Below are positions 28,778-35,866 of a stretch of DNA of 36,421 nucleotides, one piece after another. Location: contig JAQXMD010000129.1 of NCBI GenBank assembly GCA_029012465.1, forward strand, positions 1 through 36,421, written 5' to 3'. The notes under the pieces were generated by a model that saw only the letters and a program-made list of their open reading frames with translations, was not told the origin of the DNA and ran no database searches. This stretch comes from Oscillospiraceae bacterium. GTDB taxonomy: Bacteria > Bacillota > Clostridia > Oscillospirales > Oscillospiraceae. The first letter of the stretch is position 1. Every line of letters begins with the position of its first letter. A program made the translations under genes and the position numbers.

Positions 28778-29731
28778 ATGAGAGATCAGTTTGGACGTGA
28801 AATCACCTACCTCCGGGTTTCCATTACGGACCGCTGCAACCTTCGGTGCCGTTACTGTATGCCCGAGGACGGTATCTGCAAGCTACAGCATCAGGACATT
28901 CTCAGCTATGAGGAACTGACGGAAATTGTCACCGCCGCCGCAGAGCTGGGAATCAAAAAAGTCCGTGTCACCGGCGGCGAACCTCTGGTGCGTCTGGGCT
29001 GTGCGGATTTCTGCAAGGCACTGTCCCGGATTCCCGGCATTGAGGAGCTTACTGTCACCACCAACGGAATCCTGCTGGACCGATATGCGGAGGATTTGAA
29101 AAATGCCGGTGTCAGCCGTGTGAATGTGAGCCTTGACACCCTGGACCCAAGTAAATACACAAAAATCACCGGCGGAGGAGATATTTCCCGGGTGTTGTCC
29201 GGCATCCGCAGGGCAAATGCGGTGGGTCTTGCTCCCCTGAAAATCAACGCGGTACTGATCGGTGGCTTCAATGATGACGAGATTCCTGAATTTGTGGAGC
29301 TGACCCGTCAGTATCCCGTGGAGCTTCGCTTCATTGAGCTGATGCCCATGGGTCCCGGGGGCGAATTTGGAGAACAGGCTTTCCTCCCCGGAGATACGGT
29401 TCTACAGAAATGTCCCCAGCTTCAGCCCCTTCATCAGGACGGCGGTGTTGCCCGGCTCTATCAGCTTCCAGACGGAATTGGCCGGGTGGGTCTCATCAGC
29501 CCCCTGAGCCGTCACTTCTGCAACACCTGCAACCGGCTCCGGCTGACCTCCGAGGGGAAGCTCAAGCCCTGCCTCCACTCCAGCAATGAGATTCCTCTCC
29601 GGGGATTACATGGCGAGGATTTGAAAGCGAAGCTGCTGGAGGCGGTCTACCAGAAGCCGAAAATGCATGTGGCGCTGGACGCCCATCACCGGAGCGAAGC
29701 AGGCCGCACCATGAATACGATCGGAGGATAA
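28778..29731 (+). CDS. moaA: GTP 3',8-cyclase MoaA (radical SAM)
   Basis: MoaA starts Moco synthesis by rearranging GTP to a cyclic nucleotide, using S-adenosylmethionine and two [4Fe-4S] clusters. The N-terminal cluster motif is C20-x3-C24-x2-C27 (DRCNLRCRYCMPEDG). The C-terminal cluster is C248, C251 and C265 (HFCNTCNRLRLTSEGKLKPC), and the chain ends in the essential Gly-Gly (RTMNTIGG). At 317 residues it is slightly short but within the family range. It overlaps closely with its neighbours (3 bp after the upstream stop, 1 bp before moaC). Confidence 0.97.
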   Translation: MRDQFGREITYLRVSITDRCNLRCRYCMPEDGICKLQHQDILSYEELTEIVTAAAELGIKKVRVTGGEPLVRLGCADFCKALSRIPGIEELTVTTNGILLDRYAEDLKNAGVSRVNVSLDTLDPSKYTKITGGGDISRVLSGIRRANAVGLAPLKINAVLIGGFNDDEIPEFVELTRQYPVELRFIELMPMGPGGEFGEQAFLPGDTVLQKCPQLQPLHQDGGVARLYQLPDGIGRVGLISPLSRHFCNTCNRLRLTSEGKLKPCLHSSNEIPLRGLHGEDLKAKLLEAVYQKPKMHVALDAHHRSEAGRTMNTIGG

Positions 29732-29732
29732 T

Positions 29733-30212
29733 ATGGATTTTTCTCATTTCAACGAATCCGGCCGGGCCCGGATGGTCAATGTGGGCGACAAAGCCGACAC
29801 AAAACGGACTGCCACTGCGGCGGGCCGTGTGCTGGTGAGCCGGGAATCCCTGGAGTTGATACGTTCCGGAGGCATGAAAAAGGGCGATGTCCTCGGAACC
29901 GCCCAGATCGGCGGCATCATGGGCGCAAAAAACACTCCCCATATCATTCCCATGTGCCATCCCATCATGCTTTCCGGTGTGGACATTGATTTCCGTCTCA
30001 ACGAAGAGGACTGTGCTGTGGAGATCACTGCCACTGCCACCTGCACCGGCGCAACCGGGGTGGAAATGGAGGCGCTGACAGCCGTATCCGTTGCCGCCCT
30101 GACGGTTTACGACATGTGTAAGGCCGTTCAGAAGGATATGGTCATTGACAACATTCGGCTTTTACGGAAAACCGGCGGAAAATCCGGTGATTTCATTCGG
30201 GAGGAGCAGTAA
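29733..30212 (+). CDS. moaC: cyclic pyranopterin monophosphate synthase MoaC
   Basis: MoaC turns the MoaA product into cyclic pyranopterin monophosphate. It has 159 residues, the usual length. Conserved stretches include MVNVGDKADTKRTATA, the MCHPIMLSG catalytic region, TGATGVEMEALTAVSVAALT, and KDMVIDNIRLLRKTGGKSG near the end. It starts one base after the moaA stop. MoaD and MoaE, which act next, are not in this window. Confidence 0.97.
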   Translation: MDFSHFNESGRARMVNVGDKADTKRTATAAGRVLVSRESLELIRSGGMKKGDVLGTAQIGGIMGAKNTPHIIPMCHPIMLSGVDIDFRLNEEDCAVEITATATCTGATGVEMEALTAVSVAALTVYDMCKAVQKDMVIDNIRLLRKTGGKSGDFIREEQ

Positions 30213-30213
30213 A

Positions 30214-30726
30214 ATGGACTATACAGCAGCCGTCATCACCATGAGCGACAAGGGCTCCCGTGGAGAGCGGGTGGATACCAGCGGCCCCGCCATCGCAAAG
30301 ATGCTGGAGGAGGCAGGCTACAAGGTGGTTTTCACCAGGCTGATCCCCGATGATTTCAATGAAATCACAGATACCCTCAAATACTGTGCCGACGAACTGG
30401 ACGTTTTCCTCTGCTGCACCACCGGCGGCACCGGGTTTGCTCCCCGAGATGTTACCCCGGAGGCCACCCTCTCCGTGGTGGAAAAGCTGACCCCGGGCAT
30501 CCCCGAAGCTATGCGGGCAGAGAGCATGAAAATCACCCCCAACGGGTGTCTCAGCCGGGACGTCGCCGGTATCCGGGGGCGGACTCTGATTGTAAACCTC
30601 CCCGGCAGCAAAAAGGCATCCACAGAGAATCTGGCGGCAGTTCTGAAGCCCATTCGCCACGGCATTGAGGTGCTTCGGGAACTGAGCCACGACTGCGGTG
30701 AGCACCACCATCATCACGAATCATAA
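30214..30726 (+). CDS. mogA: molybdopterin adenylyltransferase (MogA/MoaB family)
   Basis: This enzyme adenylylates molybdopterin before metal insertion by MoeA. It has 170 residues with the family motifs MSDKGSRGERVDTSGP at the N-terminus, TTGGTGFAPRDVTPEAT in the middle, and LPGSKKASTENL near the C-terminus. The last residues are GEHHHHHES, a run of five histidines (after a preceding Cys), which may bind metal and is unusual. GAGGAG lies 6 bp before the ATG. It is last in the operon and followed by a terminator. Confidence 0.93.
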   Translation: MDYTAAVITMSDKGSRGERVDTSGPAIAKMLEEAGYKVVFTRLIPDDFNEITDTLKYCADELDVFLCCTTGGTGFAPRDVTPEATLSVVEKLTPGIPEAMRAESMKITPNGCLSRDVAGIRGRTLIVNLPGSKKASTENLAAVLKPIRHGIEVLRELSHDCGEHHHHHES

Positions 30727-30732
30727 TGGAAC

Positions 30733-30762
30733 TCCCGGTACAGCCTATGGACTGTACCGGGA
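30733..30762. terminator. terminator hairpin at the end of the Moco operon
   Basis: TCCCGGTACAG (30733-30743), 8-nt loop, CTGTACCGGGA (30752-30762), then CTTTGCTT. It lies between convergent genes and may act both ways; the U-tract is weak. Confidence 0.72.
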
Positions 30763-30768
30763 CTTTGC

Positions 30769-31719
30769 TTATTGGATTGCTGTAAGGGAAACGTCGCCGC
30801 TGGTGGTGGACACCGTAAAGCTGTTGGTTCCATAGCGGAAATCGTCCGTGTAAACGGTTCCGCTGACGGTGTTGATCCGAGGTGCATTCTGATAGAGCTG
30901 CCGTGGAAGATTCAGGTCTACTTCACCGGACACCGTGGTAATGTCAATGCTTCCACAGATTGTTGTACGTTCCGCCTCCACATCCCCGCTTGTAGATTCC
31001 GCCAGAAAGCTGCCAAAAATATCGCAGTTCTCCAGTTCAGTTTCACCGGAGATGGTGGATACATCCACCGTGCCCGGCTCCAACCGGGTGGACACCCCCT
31101 TGAGATCCACGTCACCGGAGGTGGTGGACACCAGAATTCCTTTGGATACTTCACAGGTCTCAAGGGTTATGCTGCCGGAAACAGAGCCCGCTTCCACCTG
31201 CTCCGCAGTGAGATTCTTCATCGTCACCTCCCCGGAGGTGCAGTTGATGTCTACATCAGCCAAATTCAGCTGTTCCATTTTCAGTTCTCCGGAGGTCAGA
31301 TTCAGTTCCAGAGAACTTGTCATCCCCTTGGGAATCTCTATGGTTACATCGTAATTCTCCTCCAGAAAAGACAGGTTGAAGTATATACCGGAGGGGCTTT
31401 CTTTCCGATAGAAGGAAATCGTCTTCTGTCCGGTTTGCCCGTTGGCTTCCTCATCCAGTACATATTCGTCTCCGATTCCCTCAACATAATGAATGTGAAT
31501 CTGCCGGTCGCTGGAGGGGTACACATATACGTTTTCTGAGGTCAGGGAAACACACAACGTGGATAGATTCTCCGCATCGAGGGTAACTTCCTTCCGCTCC
31601 CTTGAAGCATCCCTTGACACATCCTGAAGTCCGATGCCCCAGGCTGCACCGGCAATCACTGTTCCCGCCAGCAGGAAGCAGATGCCAAGAATCAAAAATA
31701 CTTTGGTAAATCGTTTCAT
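30769..31719 (-). CDS. DUF4097 beta-repeat protein, membrane-anchored
   Basis: This 316-residue protein has an N-terminal transmembrane helix (VFLILGICFLLAGTVIAGAAW, about residues 6-26). It is followed by a long beta-strand repeat domain with at least eight TSG/VSG turns (NCTSGEVTM, STTSGDVDL, STISGETEL, ESTSGDVEA, TTVSGEVDL, NTVSGTVYT, STTSGDVSL and GSVSGSITL). This is the DUF4097 (adhesin-like) family. In Firmicutes it forms a set with PadR and DUF1700, suspected to sense or respond to envelope stress. The ATG at 31719 overlaps the DUF1700 stop by 4 bp and has AGGAGGG 9 bp upstream. The domain should face outside the membrane. Confidence 0.88.
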   Translation of the reverse strand: MKRFTKVFLILGICFLLAGTVIAGAAWGIGLQDVSRDASRERKEVTLDAENLSTLCVSLTSENVYVYPSSDRQIHIHYVEGIGDEYVLDEEANGQTGQKTISFYRKESPSGIYFNLSFLEENYDVTIEIPKGMTSSLELNLTSGELKMEQLNLADVDINCTSGEVTMKNLTAEQVEAGSVSGSITLETCEVSKGILVSTTSGDVDLKGVSTRLEPGTVDVSTISGETELENCDIFGSFLAESTSGDVEAERTTICGSIDITTVSGEVDLNLPRQLYQNAPRINTVSGTVYTDDFRYGTNSFTVSTTSGDVSLTAIQ

Positions 31720-32345
31720 GCCTTTTTCCCTCCTCTCAGCTTCCTGAAAATCCATCTATGAAGCGAAACAAATCCGCGAATGAGCCAGAGCATTGCCGGT
31801 AAAAGCAGCATCCCCACGCCAATCAGCGCAAGGCAGCAGCCAAAGGCAAACACCCTGCCAAATATCCCCGTGGGTGATACCGTCAGGAACCAGCTGGCAA
31901 CCGCCCCAATGGCCCCGCAGATGATAAACACACCCGCGCAGAACAAAAGCGAAGCGAGAATCGCCCAAAGGGAAATATAGATTCCCAAAGCGGCGCCGCC
32001 AATTCCCAGACCAATTCCAAGCCAAACAGGACTTCCAATAATCAGCAGAACAATGGCCCAGACAGGCATCCGCCGTTTTTCCGGCCCTTCAAAGACCACA
32101 TTTACATCCGGTTCCGGAGCCTTCGGCACAGGCAGAATCTGATTTTCCTGCCGGTATTCCTCCAAAGCCCGCTGGGCCAGCTCCGGGATGGGACCGAGGG
32201 CCTCAATCGCTTCCTCCTCTGTCATGCCATCGTCCATGCGGTCATCCACAGACTCCAGATAATACTCCAATACCTTTTTTGTCTCTTCAATGGGCATGCT
32301 GGTCAGTTCATTGCCCAGAGCGTCTATAAACTCAAGTTTTGTCAC
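31716..32345 (-). CDS. DUF1700 family membrane protein
   Basis: This 209-residue protein starts with a cytoplasmic part (TKLEFIDALGNELTSMPIEE, then DDGMTEEEAIEALG), which is the usual DUF1700 N-terminus, and continues with about three to four transmembrane segments (from about residue 96). The chain ends in a basic tail (KLRGGKKA). I chose the GTG at 32345 because AAGGAG would be only 3 nt before the ATG at 32351. It overlaps the end of the padR gene and the start of the DUF4097 gene, so all three are translationally coupled. Confidence 0.86.
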   Translation of the reverse strand: MTKLEFIDALGNELTSMPIEETKKVLEYYLESVDDRMDDGMTEEEAIEALGPIPELAQRALEEYRQENQILPVPKAPEPDVNVVFEGPEKRRMPVWAIVLLIIGSPVWLGIGLGIGGAALGIYISLWAILASLLFCAGVFIICGAIGAVASWFLTVSPTGIFGRVFAFGCCLALIGVGMLLLPAMLWLIRGFVSLHRWIFRKLRGGKKA

Positions 32346-32655
32346 GGTCATACTCTCCTTTTATATAGGAATACACCTTCATGACGGCTTCCCATTCCTC
32401 CAAAAACTGCTCGATCCTTTGAATTCCCGCCTCCGTAATGCTATAGTATTTTCGGAGCCGGCTCTGATATGCCTCTGAATAGGTGGTCACCATCCCCGCC
32501 TTTTCCAGCCGACGCAGGATGGGATATAAGGTGGATTCTGATATGCTGAAATATGGGGATACATCTTTAATGATCTGATATCCATAGGAGTCACTTTCCA
32601 GCAGTGCGGCCAACACGCTGACCTCCAGGATTCCCCGTTTAAGCTGTGCGTCCAT
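32332..32655 (-). CDS. PadR family transcriptional regulator
   Basis: This 107-residue winged-helix repressor begins MDAQLKRGILEVSVLAALL, followed by SDSYGYQIIKD and SISESTLYPILRRLEKAGMV, the recognition helix region typical of PadR proteins; YYSITEAGIQRI forms the wing. It is a short PadR with a small C-terminal helix for dimerisation. AGGAGGTG precedes the ATG at 32655. It heads a three-gene operon, and a 9-bp perfect dyad over its own promoter indicates autoregulation. The signal is unknown; the PadR-DUF1700-DUF4097 set is linked to cell-envelope stress in other bacteria, which is weak evidence here. Confidence 0.93.
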   Translation of the reverse strand: MDAQLKRGILEVSVLAALLESDSYGYQIIKDVSPYFSISESTLYPILRRLEKAGMVTTYSEAYQSRLRKYYSITEAGIQRIEQFLEEWEAVMKVYSYIKGEYDRDKT

Positions 32656-32671
32656 AAGACACCTCCTTATG

Positions 32672-32706
32672 CACAATACTATACTTCACACAGTATTGTG
32701 TGTCAA
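32672..32706 (-). promoter_or_regulatory. promoter with overlapping PadR operator
   Basis: On the minus strand TTGACA (32706-32701), 17 bp, TATAGT (32683-32678). A perfect dyad, CACAATACT (32672-32680) and AGTATTGTG (32692-32700), fills the spacer and overlaps the -10. ATACT/AGTAT half-sites are typical of PadR operators, so binding should block the polymerase. Confidence 0.87.
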
Positions 32707-32714
32707 GAGGTAAA

Positions 32715-32750
32715 ATGAAAAAATCCCGATCCATTTTCGGACCGGGATTT
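32715..32750 (-). terminator. intrinsic terminator of the merR gene
   Basis: Read on the minus strand, AAATCCCGGTCC (32750-32739), 6-nt loop, GGATCGGGATTT (32732-32721), then TTTTTT: a 12-bp stem with one G-U pair. On the plus strand the same stem has an A-C mismatch, so it acts mainly for the merR-type gene. Confidence 0.88.
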
Positions 32751-32761
32751 TTATGCCATAT

Positions 32762-33568
32762 TCACTTGATGGGAAGCCAGACCTCAAAGAAGCCGGTCAA
32801 GGCGTCTCCCTCAGACACGGAGCACAGCAAACTGCCTCTGGCAGGGCCGCAGATGATCAGGCCGTTTGCCTGACAGTAGTCCACCATATAGCGGATCAGC
32901 TGGGGGGAAAAATTCCCCTTGCCGGAGCTTTTGAACACAGAACGGAGGCAGCGATGCTTGGGAATATGTAAAACCGGAGGCTCCAAAGACACATGCAGCA
33001 GATTCACATATTCCATGTTGAGACTCAAGCCCCAGGCATAATCCATGCCTTCGTCAGACATGAGACAATCCTGCTCAATCTCAAAGCACCGCTGGGTAAA
33101 GGGCAGGAGATTCAGCCATTCGTGGCTCAGCTTCTGAAGCTCCGGGGAATTATCAAAGGTATCAGTATAGCGGTTGAGATAACGAACATACTCGGGACTT
33201 TCCACAATATCGCAGACGCCAAGAAGCTCATGGGCTTTCTTGAGATCATCGCGGTACTCCTTTGCCCGCTGGAGCAGCAGCTGACATCTGGCAATGGTGG
33301 CTTCAAGCTCATCCTCTTTTGTCTGAAACAGGTCGTCGAGCTGTTCTGTGGAGTAGAATTTTACAATATCCGCCACCTGATCGATGGAGAATCCAAAATT
33401 CTTAAACCAAAGACAGTCCATCAAAAAGTTTATATCCCAAAAATCATAGTATCTGTAATCGTTGTATTTGCCCTTCATGGGCATCACAACGCCCTTTTTC
33501 TCATAATACCGCAGAAGATCAGCGGAAATACCGAGAATCTTGGAAACGTCTCCAATTTTATACTTCAT
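32762..33568 (-). CDS. MerR family regulator with BmrR-like effector domain
   Basis: This 268-residue regulator starts with a MerR winged-helix domain (YKIGDVSKILGISADLLRYY, then EKKGVVMP, then FGFSIDQVADIV), followed by a coiled-coil dimer helix (about residues 80-115). The C-terminal domain (about residues 120-268) looks like the GyrI/BmrR small-molecule-binding fold (SLEPPVLHIPKHRC... SEGDALTGFFEVWLPIK). Such proteins twist promoters with 19-bp spacers to activate them when a ligand binds. The divergent promoter at 33685-33715 has this spacer, and a like one lies at 19309-19339. The effector is probably a phenolic compound or a pathway intermediate (inference). The ATG at 33568 follows GGAGGT by 6 bp; the extension to 33628 is unlikely, because it would cross the promoter. 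Confidence 0.9.
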   Translation of the reverse strand: MKYKIGDVSKILGISADLLRYYEKKGVVMPMKGKYNDYRYYDFWDINFLMDCLWFKNFGFSIDQVADIVKFYSTEQLDDLFQTKEDELEATIARCQLLLQRAKEYRDDLKKAHELLGVCDIVESPEYVRYLNRYTDTFDNSPELQKLSHEWLNLLPFTQRCFEIEQDCLMSDEGMDYAWGLSLNMEYVNLLHVSLEPPVLHIPKHRCLRSVFKSSGKGNFSPQLIRYMVDYCQANGLIICGPARGSLLCSVSEGDALTGFFEVWLPIK

Positions 33569-33594
33569 ATCATTACCTCCCGGAACCATTCCTA

Positions 33595-33622
33595 TTATTA
33601 TCGATTCGCTCCGGAAAGTCAA
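33595..33622 (-). promoter_or_regulatory. promoter of the merR-type gene
   Basis: On the minus strand TTGACT (33622-33617), 16 bp, TAATAA (33600-33595). It is the constitutive-looking arm of the divergent pair, about 60 bp from the 19-bp-spacer promoter. Confidence 0.6.
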
Positions 33623-33684
33623 TGACAATTCTTTGTTGTAACAGAAGAAAACGAAAATTCGTCAAAATAAACGAACAGAAACAC

Positions 33685-33715
33685 TTGACATTGGCATGGT
33701 TCCAAGGTGTATCAT
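33685..33715 (+). promoter_or_regulatory. MerR-type promoter and operator of the ring-opening gene block
   Basis: TTGACA (33685-33690) and TATCAT (33710-33715) are separated by 19 bp. The spacer contains TTGG (33691-33694), 7 nt, CCAAGGTG (33702-33709), matching the site at 19315-19333. Transcription should start near 33722. Confidence 0.82.
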
Positions 33716-33754
33716 ATCTTCAGATTCAAAAAATACGACAGGAGGAAAATTATC

Positions 33755-34687
33755 ATGGCATACATGCCTCTCAACAAAGATGAGTTTTACCTGGAAACCG
33801 ATAAGATGCCCAAGATTTGGGACCTGAGCCAGCCCTGGGGCTGGGACACCCCCCTCTGGCCCTTCCCCGGCGCTCGTTCTGACCTGAACTTCCCCCGCGG
33901 CCAGTATCTGGAGCGTTTCCACAAGCGCACCTGTACTTACACCGGCACTCTCCATGCTGCTACCCATTGCGACGCTCCCAACCACACTCTCCACGAGGAA
34001 GAGGTTGACCGTGAGCGCTACGGCTACACCCTGGCTGAGCTGCCCCTGAACCACTGCATCGGCTCCGGCGTTATTGTCGACCTGACCTGGATGTATGATG
34101 AGTTCGAGAAGGCCTTCAACGCTGCCGGCGGCGACCCCGCAAAGATGGGCGAGTGGGCTGAGACCCCCGACAAGAAGGGCGTCATCTGGCACGTCATCAC
34201 TCCCGAGGATGTGCAGAAGGCTCTGGACAAGGACGGCCTTGAGATCCGCCCCAACGACTGGGTCATTCTGAACACCGGCTTCCATCGTTACTGGAGAAAG
34301 AACAACGACAAGTACTTCAACTACTATCCCGGCAACGGCCCCGAGCTGGTGAAGTGGCTGTTCGAGAAGAAGATCAAGGGTATCTCCGGTACCTACGGCG
34401 CTTCTGACTCCGTTGTTTACCACTTCCCCGTGAAGGAGCAGATGCCCTGGCTGGCTACCAACTACAAGCTTGCCACCGGTCGTGACATCGACGTTGACTA
34501 CCCCGACTACGAGCCCTGCCACCGTCTGTTCGGCCAGCATGGTGTTATCGCAGTCGAGAACGCCGGCGGCGACATTGACCAGATCACCGGCAAGCGCATG
34601 ACCATCGCCGCATTCCCCTTCCGCTGCGAAGCAGCTGACGGCGGCATGGTTCGTCTGGTTGCCTGGGAAGAGGGCACCACCTGGTAA
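33755..34687 (+). CDS. cyclase-family metal hydrolase, probable dihydrophloroglucinol cyclohydrolase
   Basis: This 310-residue protein belongs to the cyclase family (kynurenine formamidase-like), recognised by the metal-site motif HAATHCDAPNHT (about residues 68-79, pattern H-x3-H-x-D-A-P-x-H). The core also has GVIVDLTWMYDEF and NDWVILNTGFHRYW. In the anaerobic phloroglucinol pathway a member of this family opens the dihydrophloroglucinol ring to 3-hydroxy-5-oxohexanoate. The neighbouring dehydrogenase and the distant cleavage enzyme and transhydroxylase make that the best guess here. It is the first gene after the MerR-type promoter, with AGGAGG 9 bp before the ATG at 33755. Its codon use is strongly biased to C/T-ending codons, like the transhydroxylase genes, suggesting high expression. 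Confidence 0.82.
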   Translation: MAYMPLNKDEFYLETDKMPKIWDLSQPWGWDTPLWPFPGARSDLNFPRGQYLERFHKRTCTYTGTLHAATHCDAPNHTLHEEEVDRERYGYTLAELPLNHCIGSGVIVDLTWMYDEFEKAFNAAGGDPAKMGEWAETPDKKGVIWHVITPEDVQKALDKDGLEIRPNDWVILNTGFHRYWRKNNDKYFNYYPGNGPELVKWLFEKKIKGISGTYGASDSVVYHFPVKEQMPWLATNYKLATGRDIDVDYPDYEPCHRLFGQHGVIAVENAGGDIDQITGKRMTIAAFPFRCEAADGGMVRLVAWEEGTTW

Positions 34688-34706
34688 TTTGACTAACCTT
34701 GTACGT

Positions 34707-34735
34707 TTTGCCCCACGGTTTTCCCGTGGGGCAAA
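34707..34735 (+). terminator. GC-rich hairpin between the cyclase and dehydrogenase genes, no U-tract
   Basis: TTTGCCCCACGG (34707-34718), 5-nt loop, CCGTGGGGCAAA (34724-34735): a perfect 12-bp stem. No U-run follows. It may partly terminate or stabilise the first cistron's mRNA, since the next gene lacks its own clear promoter. Confidence 0.65.
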
Positions 34736-34774
34736 TGTGTGAATAATAAGATCAGAATCAGGGAGATAATTCTT

Positions 34775-35740
34775 ATGAAAACGTTAGCAGATATTAAAAA
34801 AATCGCGGTTCTGGGCGCAGGCACCATGGGTCCCGGCATTGCCCAGACCTATGCCATGGGCGGCTATGATGTCACCATGTGGACCCGTTCCGAATCCACC
34901 CGTGAGAAGGCAAAGGTTGCCCTCCGTACTCAGCTGGAGACCTTCGCCGAGGAAGGTGAGATCGCTGAGGCTGATGTAGAGACCATTCTGGGCCGCATCA
35001 ACTTTGCTCTGACCGTAGAAGAGGCCGTTGCAGGCGCTGATTTCATTCAGGAGACCATCGTTGAGAACCGTGACGCAAAGGTAGCCCTGTACGAGCAGCT
35101 GGCCGCATGTGTTCCTTCTGACGTGATCATCGCATCCAACACCTCTGCCATGAACATTTTTGAGGTTGTTCCCGAAAAAATGCTCCCCCAGCAGATCATC
35201 TGCCACTGGTACGCGCCTCCCCAGCTCATTCCCCTCGTAGAAGTGGTAAAGAGCGAGCAGGCTCCTCAGGAGTATGCTGACATCGCCATGGCCTTGCTGA
35301 AGAAGTGCGGCAAAACCGCTGTGCTCATGAAGAAGTTCATCCGTGGTTATATCGTCAACCGTCTGCAGCAGTGCCTGAACCGCGAGGTTTTCTATCTGCT
35401 GGACAACGGCTACTGCGATGCAGAGGCCATTGACCTGGCCGCAAAGGCCAGCTTCATTCCCAGAGCCTGCGTTCTGGGTCTGTGCAAGCGCGCCGACTTT
35501 GGCGGTCTGGATATGACTGCCAACAACTATCGGAATAAGTCCTACACCATGCCTGAAAACGGCGATGAAATGCCCGCCACTCTGGCAGCCCATGTGGAGG
35601 CTGGCGAGCTGGGCATCAAGACCGGCAAGGGCTTCTATGATTACACCGACGTGGATCTGGATGCGCTGAAGGCCAAGCGCGATAAGCAGCTGTTTGAGGT
35701 ATTCCGTCTGGAGAAGAAGTTCCTGGACGATCCCGTCTGA
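34775..35740 (+). CDS. 3-hydroxyacyl-CoA dehydrogenase-like oxidoreductase, probable 3-hydroxy-5-oxohexanoate dehydrogenase
   Basis: This 321-residue protein has an N-terminal Rossmann fold (IAVLGAGTMGPGIAQ, residues 10-24, the NAD-binding GxGxxG) and the helical C-terminal domain of L-3-hydroxyacyl-CoA dehydrogenases. The active-site stretch CHWYAPPQLIPLVEVV replaces the usual HFFNPP...MPLVEVV: the conserved His is present, but the following residues are changed, as expected for a free acid or small substrate instead of a CoA ester. Next to the cyclase-family gene it would oxidise 3-hydroxy-5-oxohexanoate to 3,5-dioxohexanoate, producing NADH. A start at 34739 is possible but GGGAGA sits 9 bp before the ATG at 34775. 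Ordinary 3-hydroxybutyryl-CoA dehydrogenase is the alternative. Confidence 0.82.
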   Translation: MKTLADIKKIAVLGAGTMGPGIAQTYAMGGYDVTMWTRSESTREKAKVALRTQLETFAEEGEIAEADVETILGRINFALTVEEAVAGADFIQETIVENRDAKVALYEQLAACVPSDVIIASNTSAMNIFEVVPEKMLPQQIICHWYAPPQLIPLVEVVKSEQAPQEYADIAMALLKKCGKTAVLMKKFIRGYIVNRLQQCLNREVFYLLDNGYCDAEAIDLAAKASFIPRACVLGLCKRADFGGLDMTANNYRNKSYTMPENGDEMPATLAAHVEAGELGIKTGKGFYDYTDVDLDALKAKRDKQLFEVFRLEKKFLDDPV

Positions 35741-35750
35741 TCCCTTATCC

Positions 35751-35774
35751 CCGGGCAGGGTCTACCCTGCCCGG
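35751..35774 (+). terminator. GC-rich hairpin after the dehydrogenase gene, no U-tract
   Basis: CCGGGCAGGGT (35751-35761), 2-nt centre, ACCCTGCCCGG (35764-35774), followed by AGTCACC. Same style as the hairpins after the other catabolic genes. Confidence 0.62.
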
Positions 35775-35866
35775 AGTCACCTGCACAACTCCCCCATGAA
35801 GGCACATCGTTTCATTGGCATCCCCCCTGAAAGCCGCTGTGTCAACTCAAAGAGGAAGGAACCCCT

